Both the position numbers and the translations under genes were made by a program. The notes under the pieces were generated by a model. The model had not been told where the DNA came from, searched no databases, and saw nothing but the letters and a program-made list of their open reading frames with translations. Positions 52,201 through 62,773 of a DNA stretch of 64,000 bases are shown here, piece by piece. This DNA is from Hymenolepis diminuta (Eukaryota > Platyhelminthes > Cestoda > Cyclophyllidea > Hymenolepididae). The stretch lies in assembly GCA_900708905.1 (NCBI GenBank), contig CAADRB010000019.1, positions 1,119,514-1,183,513 on the forward strand, in the 5' to 3' direction. Position 1 is the stretch's first letter, and each line of letters starts with the position of its first letter.

Positions 52201-55200
52201 GCCATTCCGCAGTCGGTAATATCCTTCCGATTGCCATGTATTTTCTCAACTTTATATTTAATAAGATAGAACTAACTAGAATTCATTCAAGATGCACCCA
52301 ATCAAACAAAGTAGTGATTATTTAGATACAACGATAGTTCAGAGAAGGATATAAGTGTTAAAACTCCTCTGAAAGATCATAAAATTTTGGTTTAGTGGGG
52401 GAATTGAACAATAACTGCAAGCAAATGACAACTCTGATGATTGCAATAATTGAGTCGTTTTAATGATGCAGTAGGGCATTAAAATCGAATCAGAAGTTAT
52501 TTTATTGTACAGAACTTGCTCCATTTTTTGAGACCATCACATGAATTTATATTAAATCAAGAAGGCCTATAAGCAAGCACTTAAAGTTCTTCGATTCTTT
52601 AAAGAGCAAGGTAAGTGTAGTAAAGCAACTTATTCATAATTATTCTCTTTAAAATAAAGAAAATGATAAAACTAAACTGGATGATGAATTGTGTATCATG
52701 AGAACTCGATCAAGCCACAATCTAAAAACAGAAATAATTAAACTGATTGACAAAATCAATTTTAAAAGTGACGTTTAAGCGTTTACAGAAATAAAATATT
52801 ATAAAAATTACCGTTTGTCCATCAAAAGTGTAAGGCATCATGACATAGAGAATCAATTGCCCTTTCTGTAAGAATTTTGTAATAATTTTATATGTCTGTA
52901 ACAAATAAACTTACCGCTATTTTCGTAAAAAGTAGTTCATAATTCTTGCCGACTTTGAATTTAGATGATAAAGTGTATGAAAACCCTTCAAAAGGTAGTT
53001 TTCTGTCATCACTATTTACTAGCAAAATTTCCCATGATATTGCATTAACTTACGGTTAATCTTCATCAAATGGCACCACATTCTGAACAGTTCTCATAAG
53101 AATGTGAACAATTTTAGAAACTACCAAATGTGTAATATAGTGTGGTGCATTGATTAATTTTAAAATTTTAGGCATAATATCATAGTATTATATTTATTAA
53201 ACTATATCATCACAGTAAACACACAAAAACTCAATTTAAAGAAGTATTTTTTGAGCATTTTACTGTCCTTTAAGAGCCAAAATTTATAATCGAAAAATAA
53301 AAGTGCATTTTATTAACGATGGTCATAAAAATCATGCGTGCTATTTCAATATTATTATTTTTAACTAACGTAAAAACTTTAAGCGGCTCTTTTGGACCAG
53401 ATCTCTATGAACTTACGTGTTTTTATTAAGCACTTCATCTTAAAGCGTCGTCAGCCTCTATTTATCAAACTTACTGCCTATTAAGATATAGTTTTTCATG
53501 ATCCTTGCAATTTTAATGCGATTTTTCAAAACCAAAATCATTAATGACACAAACTTTATCGATTTATTAATCGGTTGCAACCATCTAGGTCTGGGGAGGA
53601 AGTTGTAAGAGCAGTGATTATTCGGACCATATCTGCAAAAGTAACGTAGTCTCCTACGAAATTTAAAGGATTTCTTGGCAATAAAAGAGGAAGAGCCTAT
53701 TGATTTATTTATACTTAATGGAAATATTATAGATTTAACATGTCTTTCTTAGTATCCTTTGGAAGCTTGCCCATTCATGTACTCTCAGAAATAAATATGC
53801 GTCTTTTAAACATGTATTTTTGGCTGTTTAATTGTTATGTAAATTGAATTAATTCTATATAACGAGTCATAAGCTCCCAAATATTACCCTCCCGAATCCG
53901 TATAGGTTTCTTCAGTAACTGGAGGTTTTGTGGAATAATTTATGTTAGGTTACTTTTTTAATTGCATAAAAGCAAATTGTGATACTTTTCGTTGTGATGG
54001 ATGTGAAAGTAATGGAAATCTGTTCAATAATGAAAAGGTTTGTGTTAAAGAATGCATGACAGACAGATCTGCACCAGCTTAATTTCAAGTCAGTTTCTGT
54101 TATTAGTTTTTTTCTTTTGTTTAATCATTAAGTGAAAAGTATGTATTGATTTTAAAAATTTATTCAAAATATAATGGTACGCCGAGAAAAAAGATGCTAG
54201 GTTTCAATTTTAGCAACCACGTTCATTGTACCTTTCTCTAATTAAAATTTTCTCTGTCTCTCTTCATCATTTACCTCGGAGAACCACAGTATTAATTTTT
54301 TGTCTAGACGTTATCTGACGTACAGTCTCTTGATTTTGAGAGTCGCTTCAAACCTCAATCAAATACAGCTGTGCAAACGACTCCAAACTAAGTAAAGTAA
54401 TATCTCTCTCTGGATAAAACCCCTTTGAGCAATCTCCACCAAAAAAATAAAAGTCCCTATCGCTCCTCGAGTTTCCCGTTGGTACTCAATAAATCTCCGC
54501 AACTCAATTTCTCCACGATGAAGATCGTAAGATAGAAGATATAGCCTAAAGGACAGGTAGTGTAAGATAAGGTACCCCAGTTGCAAGTTAAGCTTCTGTA
54601 TAATATCGTTCATTATCTATAATCTATAAATACATTCTCTTTATTATTACAGAAAATGGAATCTATTAAAAATAAGCATAAATAATCGTGAGAAATAAAC
54701 GTGAAAAAACCTTGAAAAATTTAAAGTTTGATCAGCAATATATATTGTGCACACTGCAACTTTCCAAAATTGTACCCTCCTCCCTTGTTTACAATAAATT
54801 TTTAATAAAGGTGCTTGAAAGCGATTTGAATTAGCAAATTTTTTCCAGTGGATTATATTTTGCCCGCGTTTTTTTAATTACCTTGACATTAACACCTGAA
54901 ACCTGTAGCTAACAATTCAAAACGATTGGCCATGGCTTAGCGAGATCAGATAAATGTAAATAGAAAGTTAAAGCATTTTTTACTCCTATGAATGGGCGAT
55001 AATATAGGAAATTGAATTTAATTCTAAAAATGTGTCCTTTTACACTTTACAACTACTCATGTGCGTTTAGTAATTCAAAGTATGCAACAATAAAGTCAGT
55101 GATTTCGATCATTTTCATGAATGTTCATTTTAAGGTTGAACGGTAGGCGTTAAAAAATTTAATAGTGAAAATTAACGGGAAAGATATTCACAATTTTCTG

Positions 55201-55671
55201 GATTCCAAAAAGGACTACATTCAAGTCAATAAAAGTAACTTATAATAATGATTGTAATAAATATTTAAAGATTTTCGATGGATAAATCAATTCGGGGTTC
55301 ATTAAATTGAATAAGTTCAATTAATCCTTTTCGGAAGATAACTATTTCGACTGAAGGGTAAGGTAATAATTAGAGAAAACCTCTGATGAAAAATGGAGCA
55401 AAAGTGATTTTTAAACAGATACTTTGTAAATAGTTAGTGAAAAAATTCGATTTTTTGCTACATCTAAAATCTCACACTAATTAGGGTAATTTATCTTTGC
55501 TTAAATCCAATAATATTTTCACAAAGTCGTTTCTTTATTAAATAAAATTTAATTTTCGTAAAGAGTAATTCTTTAAAGAGAAAGCAAAAAAATTCTTTGA
55601 TTAAAGGCATAAGGGTCAGATAGATTGTATTATTATTGTCTTTATTATTACCCAAAATAATACCAAAAAGT
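46236..55671. other. 9.4-kb AT-rich desert, no gene recognised
   Basis: No exon or transposon domain is recognised. Patches that are GC-richer than average lie at about 48640-48860, 50580-50760 and 54280-54620. The last carries an 84-codon minus-strand open frame (54359-54613) without known motifs. A 119-codon minus-strand open stretch at 47550-47909 is rich in Phe, Ile, Ser and Cys, as random AT-rich DNA would give. Confidence 0.45.
48807..48822. repeat. perfect 16-bp palindrome
   Basis: atgagcatatgctcat reads the same on both strands. Confidence 0.85.
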
Positions 55672-56052
55672 TTCACAATTTTTTTTATTTTAAGAAACGA
55701 TTAAAGTTGGTTAGCAGAAAATTCAAAAAATGATAAGTAAGAGGGGATCTAAAAAAATGCTGAGAGCAATTTCAAGGTATCAAAGAGTCTTACTTCATTC
55801 GATGTTAGGGTTCAGGTTGTAGAAGACTTACTAAATGGGTATCTCACCTTCTAAAGTCCAAATTTTATGATTCATTCCCTAGATTGCAGTTAATGGCTGA
55901 ATGCGATGTTCAATGATTATTTACCAGTTTGTTTAATTAAGAAGGGTGGGTCCTGCCGCTACATTTTCGACTTCTGCCCTATGGTTGACAAGGTAAAATA
56001 CTCTTATATTGCATTTAGCGGCTTACGGTCCTAATATAGCAAAGATGAGATA
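55672..56052 (+). repeat. Rep-A interspersed repeat, copy 7
   Basis: Blocks: gattaaagttggttagc, aatgataagtaagagggg, tgctgagagcaatttcaagg, tatcaaagagtcttacttc, gttcaggttgtag, agattgcagttaatgg, ggtgggtcctgccgctac and gcggcttacggtcctaatat followed by agatgagata. Same order, spacing and strand as copy 6. Confidence 0.72.
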
Positions 56053-59000
56053 GATAGAAATTTTAAATCTGCAGAGTTATGTGCATTCATGGAGAGTTAA
56101 TTGGTCTAGTAGTTTTTCTCTATCCTTACAATACAAAATTCTAGGTGCTTCAGTTATATAGAGATAATAACAGTAATAGTTAAAACGATTAACATAGTAA
56201 TGGCTGGCTGAAAAATAAGGTATCAATATACTCGTCCTTGTGTAAGCATTTCACTCTAAATATTAATTACCTACTTTCCAAATCCAAATTGAAAATTTAA
56301 TTCAAATAATAATGATCGAATCGTTACGTGGAATTCAGCCTATCCTCAAATCATTTATTATCATTAGCCAACATTATTTCCATATTCTATTCTAAATTTA
56401 GGACACAAAACACATCCTGGAGGCTCCCTCTCCTTTTGTTAATGATCTGTCTGCTAAACAATATCTGAAACCGATCCTCTAAGCACAAATCATTTCAGTA
56501 TTATCCCAATAAGATGTATTCACATTTTCTTACAAGATCATTTTTTCCCCTAATATTTTTAATGCCATTTCTTTCTCGCAGGCAACTCACAAGTGGTAAT
56601 AAAATGTGTCTACAAGAATGTCAAGTCACCACCACCAATTCTCCCCAGTCCACAAAGCTGTTTCGAGTCTGTGACTCATTGTATAATCTAGGGTGTCTCT
56701 TTCAGCTTTTGTGGTCATTGCCGTTTTCAATAAAATTTCCCGCTTAGCGACTAAAATATTAAACCAAGATTACTATTCATATGTAAAAATCCTTGCAAAT
56801 ATTTTTGTCTTTTCTTTTTATTTTGAGTGCTTTTAATTAAATAAATGATTAAAATCATTTATTTATTTATAAAATCATAAGTAAATCATATTCAAATACT
56901 TTCACGATATAAAGGTTATATGTTTATAAGTTGGGCAACTTAACCTTACAGTAGACAAAATTTATTAATTAGACCCCAACCGAATTAAATCAACTATGCA
57001 ATGCACGAAAATGTTCATAGAATATAAAGTAATCTCAAAGGTAAGGGGAGATATATATTGCATTGAGTAACGTATAAAGTGAAATCACTAATCGTATTTT
57101 TCGTTTTCTAAAGGAATGTTTCATTATAATTCATATAAACATGGTAACTTTTAATTATTGATTTAATTTGCAAAATAACTGCTATGATTTTATAATAAAT
57201 TATGATATCATATTTATATTATATTATATTTTGTTAGATAAAAAACAAAATCATTTATTATACACATTAATTTTTCCCACATGATATTTTGAAATTTTTC
57301 GAAGTAACTTGGGGCTCGTCATTGCAGTTTTGATTGGAATGTTTTTGAGACATCTGTGAAACTGCTGAATACCAGTATTGTTGAAATTGAACCGCCATTC
57401 ATTTATCATTGATACAGACCTATGGGAAATAGGATTACTGGGAAATAATTCCGAACATGCATAATGACTTGCATAATTAAGATATATTTGGCCGAATAGG
57501 CCAACATTATATCACATATGGAAATCACTTCTGTAATATAAATGTGCACTTTTATGCAGTATACGTCAAATATTTATTTTGCTAATTCGCTTTCCAGCAT
57601 GGTAATTTCAACATTATTTAATAATCAACTCGTCCATTCGTAGAAAAATTTTTTATTTATATACAATTTTTCAAATGGGAAATTGATTTTATTTAGTACC
57701 ACCACACTGACTCATATACCTGGTCAGTCTCTCGATATAATGCGCGTCTACAATTGTTAAACAATGCAAAATCGGTCAATTGCCTCATCGTACTTTATTT
57801 CACCGCTCATCACAATCCGGATTGTCCGCTCTCAATCCTGAGGCTTCCATCTTTCCACTTAATTTCTCCTTTTACTTCTCTCTCTTTCCCTTATCATTCA
57901 TTCCCAATTGTTCAATACGCATTTTTCCAAACCAACTCTTGATTTTCTTACCCGAAAAACTTTTGTGCTCAATTAGTAATAGGAAGATCATTAGTTTTAT
58001 GAGGGGATATTTAGTCTAATTTGATCTGCTTCCTAAAGTTGCTTTATTGGAGATCATGTTTAGAACAGAATTATTTTAGAATACACTTAGACTCCTGTCG
58101 TAGAGAAACAAACTCAAAAATAGAAAAATATCATTTTGAATAAAAAACAGCTATTTTAAATGCTTGACCCTTGGATTGAAGACAAAGTTGATTGTTTGAA
58201 TGTAAAATTTAAATTTATTTTTCGTTCTAAAATGAACGAATTTTTGTTGGAGACAAATTTATCCTATTTTCTTTTTACAAATCTTTATAAGGCTCACTCG
58301 TGATGCTAGCTTTACAGAAGTTTATGGATATGGAAATTTAAAAATTTCCAGGGTAGATTTATTTGAGATAATATTTCAATTTCTATATGAAATTCGGTCT
58401 ATCGCTCTAGTGCTGGCTAAGTATTCCGAAAAGTGAAATCACAGTATTCTTAAATATTTCTGAATATGGAGAACGTTCTTTTATTGATGTGAAGGTTAAA
58501 AGAGTAGAACAATTTAATTTAACCACCGATAATAGACTTAAGACCGATGCAATTTTTAAAGCTCTATTACCAATTTTGGTCCGCCGACTGTTCCTAATAA
58601 ATTTTGTTCTTTAACATGTTTTGAAAGTAAATGTCAGAGAATATTAATGATGTACTGATTGTGAAATGATTTAAGAAATCCAGAAACTTTGCGTGATTTT
58701 AACAGTATCCCTTGTAAAGTAGTTTACAAATATCCTTTTAATATCTATTCAATATCCATAAATATGACATTTTTATGAAACTACTTGATATGCTGCACTT
58801 TTAAAGAATTAACGTCTAACGCAAAATTAAGTTGAACTTTATAATACCATTTCTTTGTACAGTTAAATAATTTTAAAGTAGATAATCCCTGATAATTTAT
58901 TTTTTACTTAAGTACTCTTTCTGCTCTTCAGTAATTAGACGTTAGTATAATCATTTGAGATTGCAATAGGTAAATATAAAATCGTGTTCATGACTCATCC

Positions 59001-59580
59001 CAACTAGACATGTGTATTTATTTTTATTCTATTATGCATTATATTTTCAGTCACATTTCGAAAAAGCGAGGACGTTTTCTGTCATTGCCTGCCCTAAGAT
59101 GATGCATTTGGATGCAGGTGCAAGTACTCGACGAGGGTAAGCGTAATTTCCGAAGACTGCTTTCAGAGAATTGTTAAAACACTAGATTTCTTTCTTGCGC
59201 ATGTAATCTCATAATATTACTGTTATTAATTGCAACGACAGTCTAAAGTCCTATTCTTGCTCAAACAGTTTATCGACCTTGAAGAATTTGCAAAATCTAA
59301 AATTAACTTTCTAGAGATTCGTTTTACTAATCTCACGATTAAATACATTTCCTTTCCAAATGGGCGGAAGCATAAGGTCTACTAACGAGTAGTTGCTAAT
59401 TAAGCTGGATCATTAAGAGCTTTATAATAAGTCAAAAATGCTCCTACTTTTCATAGGAAAGTATCTGGACTCGGGGAATGATCCAGCAGTTAACGAAGGA
59501 GAGTGGATAGAGTAAAGGCGAAAACATAGTCCGTGCATCAAAAGTATACATGACTTTTGGATTCGAGTTTTACAGTTTAC
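56053..59580. other. AT-rich region upstream of the gypsy fragment, no gene recognised
   Basis: No gag domain, zinc knuckle or LTR is recognised before the RT fragment. A C-richer patch at 57700-58020 has two overlapping open stretches of 62 and 79 codons without known motifs. A near-continuous AT palindrome lies at 56839-56864. Confidence 0.45.
56839..56864. repeat. hairpin, 12-bp perfect arms
   Basis: Arms aaataaatgatt (56839-56850) and aatcatttattt (56853-56864) pair perfectly around a 2-base spacer. Confidence 0.8.
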
Positions 59581-60235
59581 CTTATTTGTCGTTCTTCCAG
59601 TAATTAGTCATCCGCCCTCCACATGGTCCCTAAGAAATCTAGCGATTGGCGTCCTTATAGTAACTACCGGGCACTCAAATTGATCACAGTCCCGGACAAT
59701 TACCCTATACCCAATATACAAGACTTCTCATTCAATCTTCGGAATAAGAAGATCTTCTCCAAAATCGATCTTGTCCGTGCTATTGCCACTCCATTTGGTT
59801 TGTTTGAATTCCTTCGAATGGCATTTATTTTATGCAACGCAGTCCAAACCTTCTAACCTTCTATTGATGAAATGTTGCATGGTCTCGATTTTGTTTTTGC
59901 CTATAACGATGACATCCTGGTGGCCAGCGAAAATGAAAAGTACATAAGAAACATTTGAGGGTTGTTTTTGAACGGCTAAATTTTCATGGACTCATCATAA
60001 ATCTCTCTAAAAGCGAAATCGGGCAAAATACTCTACCCTTTCTTGTCATACTCCAGCTGTCAAAAGTTTCCGGCCAACTGACGAAAAGTAAAACAGATCC
60101 GACGGTTCCCGCTACTGAAATCCTTTAACCAACTCTGTCGGTTCTTGGGCGTGATAAATTTCTACCGCCGTTTTCTTCCTGCTTCTGCAGCAGGGATTTT
60201 TCCTCATACAGAATTACTAAAGTCCACTTGCTAAG
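59581..60235 (+). pseudogene. gypsy reverse transcriptase fragment
   Basis: Homology starts at [20 protein letters not shown] (59587 on), a conserved RT entry block with one in-frame TAG. It continues open from the ATG at 59623 through [24 protein letters not shown] and [11 protein letters not shown]. The first catalytic Asp of the palm is the GAT at 59767. About 15 codons that normally follow LVRA are missing, after which [12 protein letters not shown] resumes. The YxDD box is present at 59902-59913 as YNDD, an unusual second residue where gypsy elements normally carry Ile or Val. The frame then breaks repeatedly, but QLCRFLGVINFYRRFLP (around 60130-60180), the end of the RT connection region, is still legible. 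Non-functional. Confidence 0.88.
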
Positions 60236-60289
60236 CGTGCAGCTATCGAAAGTTGATGAACACAATAAAACCTCACTAGGGGCATTTTC

Positions 60290-60716
60290 ACTATCAGATT
60301 TCAGACTTGACCACGTTCATATTGATATAGTTGGTCCTAGCCCATTCTCTAATGGTTTTTCCCTTCTCCCAGCTACTATTGACCATTTCTCTTGATGAAA
60401 AAATGCTTTTCCTGTATTTGACTTGGCTGCCGAGACCGTCAGTAGAACTTTCATATGGAGATGGATCGCTATATTTGGCGTGCCTTATACCATGACTACA
60501 GATCGCGAAACACAATTTGAGTCTCAGCTCTTTTCTAAACTAACTAATCTGCTTGGTACAAATCAGATCCACACAACTGCGTATTATCTACAAGTTAACG
60601 GCTTGGTGGAGTGTTTTTACCGTCAACTAAAGGCAGCTCTTACTTCCCATTGTACACTCGAAAGATGGACAGAAGCCCTTCCTTTGGTCCTCCTTGGTAT
60701 TTGAACAGCAGTGAGA
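60290..60716 (+). pseudogene. gypsy integrase catalytic core fragment with DD35E triad
   Basis: The first catalytic Asp lies in HVHIDIVGP (GAT at 60324-60326). A frame change and a TGA follow near 60393. From 60423 a 93-codon open stretch carries TTDRETQFES, with the second Asp at GAT 60501-60503, and VNGLVECFYRQLKAAL, with the Glu at GAG 60609-60611. The Asp-Glu spacing is exactly 35 intervening residues, as in retroviral-type integrases. WTEALPLVLLGI closes the stretch before a TGA. The amino-terminal HHCC zinc finger is not seen because the upstream region appears deleted together with RNase H. Confidence 0.88.
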
Positions 60717-60720
60717 GATC

Positions 60721-61180
60721 TTGATTGCTCCGCTGCAGAAATGGTTTTTGGAGTCCCCCCTCAAACTCTCTGACCAGTTTCTATCTTCTTCTAACGATTC
60801 CCTTTGGTCAAACCTTGTGACTAATGTTGAACGTCTGCATTCCTATATGCAAAATCTACAAGCCCTCCCGACTCGCCCTGTCTCCAACCACACTTTCATT
60901 TTCACTGATCTAAAATCTTGTTTACACATTTTTCACGACATGATGATGTCCATAAGCCCTGGCCTTTCCCGGTCCTTTGAAGAGGCGGAAAGACTCTCAC
61001 TATCCTTCAAAACGTCAAAGAATCTGTTATTTCTATGAATCGCGTAAAACCTGACCATCTTGACTACATCACACTACATCAATGTTTCCTCCAAACCCTC
61101 CGATCAAGGAAACGGAAAACCAATGCCACTTACTCGTAGTGGAAAGCATGTACGTCTCCCGGATAGTTATGACTTGAAAA
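60721..61180 (+). pseudogene. gypsy pol C-terminal fragment
   Basis: After the integrase core the text continues as a typical gypsy integrase tail. A 105-codon open stretch runs 60721-61038. The authentic tail then switches frame: VKESVISMNRVKPDHLDY around 61015-61070, and finally a TRSGKHVRLPDSYDL-like end at about 61130-61175. These are the usual last blocks of this pol class. Frameshifts make it non-functional. Confidence 0.75.
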
Positions 61181-61192
61181 TAGTTATCCACA

Positions 61193-61675
61193 ATGCTTCC
61201 CTTCAAATTCATATGTATTCCGTTCACTCTTAATTTCCTGTTCTTCACAATTTTTGTGATAAACCCTTCTCTTTCAATTCCCGTAGATTCCGTCTTCTAT
61301 TGGTTGCTTGTTATTCATGACATTTCGATTAACTATCCAGCGTTCTCCGTCTCAATTCATTTTTCTGTTTACCATTCTTACAATATTTTATTCTACCTTC
61401 ATATGCAGGCTTCGGTTTCCTCATCTAATTCCTATGGCCTCCCGAAGGGTAAGGCGTCTGCCTTGAACAGGACAACTACACTTGGACCAATTCGCAGCCA
61501 AAAATTTGTCGCCTTTACGTACCTCAAGGCTGGGAGGAGGCTGAATGATGACTCTATAAATTTCCAGAATTACTCTTTATTCGTATTTTCTAACATAATA
61601 CTTCGATTTTTCGTCCACGAAGCCGCAGTGACGCCTTTTTTTGTCCGTGACATGACCCCTATCTGTCATGTCTAA
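61193..61675 (+). CDS. open frame after gypsy pol, function unknown (possibly env-like)
   Basis: This is the longest open frame in the window, 160 codons, starting 13 bases after the last recognisable pol residues. The first residues have the layout of a secretory signal peptide: MLPFK, then the hydrophobic run FTLNFLFFTIFVI, then a small-residue region. The rest has no motif I recognise. Another frame of the same DNA (about 61433-61550) reads as Cys/Trp-rich, with a possible N-glycosylation site, so the true frame may switch. The position directly after pol is where some gypsy elements carry an envelope gene, but this may equally be an untranslated tail or LTR sequence. I see no transmembrane anchor at the end. 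Confidence 0.35.
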   Translation: MLPFKFICIPFTLNFLFFTIFVINPSLSIPVDSVFYWLLVIHDISINYPAFSVSIHFSVYHSYNILFYLHMQASVSSSNSYGLPKGKASALNRTTTLGPIRSQKFVAFTYLKAGRRLNDDSINFQNYSLFVFSNIILRFFVHEAAVTPFFVRDMTPICHV

Positions 61676-62773
61676 ACGCGTCTATCGATTCCCTCCTTTC
61701 CATAACCACCTCATTTCACTTAAAATTACATCTGCGCTTATGTTCTCGCGCGTCTTTACCCAAGTGACTCATACAAACTGACATACGCTTGTCAGTTACC
61801 GACTCCTATGCTTTCCTCTCATCTCCTCTGTTACTCAGCTCTCTCCCTTTTATTCATTTCAATCCTCATTGCGGCTTGATTAATACATTTTGGCAAAAGC
61901 AGCTCCAGGTCTCCCGCCCAAGAGGTGGTGTCAGCCATTAGTTGTTAATCTTAACCCTAACAACCTAATAGATAATTCACTTCTCCATGTTCCAAAACTG
62001 AGCGTTCACGATTGGTCCCCTAGATTACTGAGTAACTTTATATCCACAATGTCCATTGATTATTGATCGGTTAATAAATTTGGAGAGCTGGCCATGCCAT
62101 TTCAGTGCACTCTATTCGTCTAATGACCAGGATAATAGGATGACAGTAGCTACAACCGTTCTCTTATTGCAGGTCTATTAATTATTACGACAAACTAGAA
62201 AAAAAGATCTTATCATACCCTCCTAACCCCAGGATTAACAGCCAAATGCACCAAGTTATTAACATATCAATCATGTTACAGCCTGAATACCTGAAGTTAG
62301 ACACAGGCTAAAGGAGCACTTCAAACCGGAGCCTATCGGTACATTATGTAAAATTTTTCATCATACAGCATAGGTAAAATCATCTTATCTAGGGTTGACA
62401 TAATGTAGACAGGGTCTTGGATTAAATAAGAACTCAGTAATCAGATATATCCGTATCACCGCAATGAGCGAAATATACAACACTGAGATAGGATTACTTT
62501 CATTAGTGACAATGAATAATAGTTCAAAATTTCAAACGCAATAACTCACTTGCAACATGAAGAAGTCGTTTACTTGTACGTCACTATCTTACTCCTAAAC
62601 TCCAAATATTACAGTGAAGCACATAAGTAAAAGAGGAAAAAGGGGAGAAAAAAATAAGTCGCCATACATGCAAATACACATATGGTGACCGAGTTGTAAA
62701 AGAGGTGACATTTTTAGAATATGGAAATGAAAAGAAGTACAACAGATTTTGTGGTCGTGACAGCTCCACAATT
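61676..62773. other. intergenic/3' region between gypsy remnant and ATP13A1 stop
   Basis: The first 250 bases are pyrimidine-rich and may hold the 3' LTR of the gypsy element, but no second LTR is available for comparison. From about 62000 the DNA would be the 3' flank or 3' UTR of ATP13A1 on the minus strand. No gene is recognised and no AATAAA is seen on the minus strand. Confidence 0.5.

Larger units (their letters stand above)
59581..61180 (+). mobile_element. Ty3/gypsy LTR retrotransposon remnant (pol), 5' truncated
   Basis: Pieces of one Ty3/gypsy pol polyprotein follow in the normal order: reverse transcriptase, a gap where RNase H and the integrase zinc finger should be, integrase core, then the pol C-terminus ending near LPDSYDL. 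Stops and frameshifts interrupt it, so it cannot make a full polyprotein. No gag, primer-binding site or 5' LTR is recognisable upstream, and I could not place the 3' LTR. The sequence is less AT-rich than the surrounding desert and runs toward the end of ATP13A1. It is a dead copy. Confidence 0.9.

Noticed and set aside
54359..54613. Minus-strand open frame of 84 codons in a GC-richer patch.
   Set aside because: It looks more protein-like than most, but I could not find flanking exons, splice sites or a known motif, so I did not call a gene.
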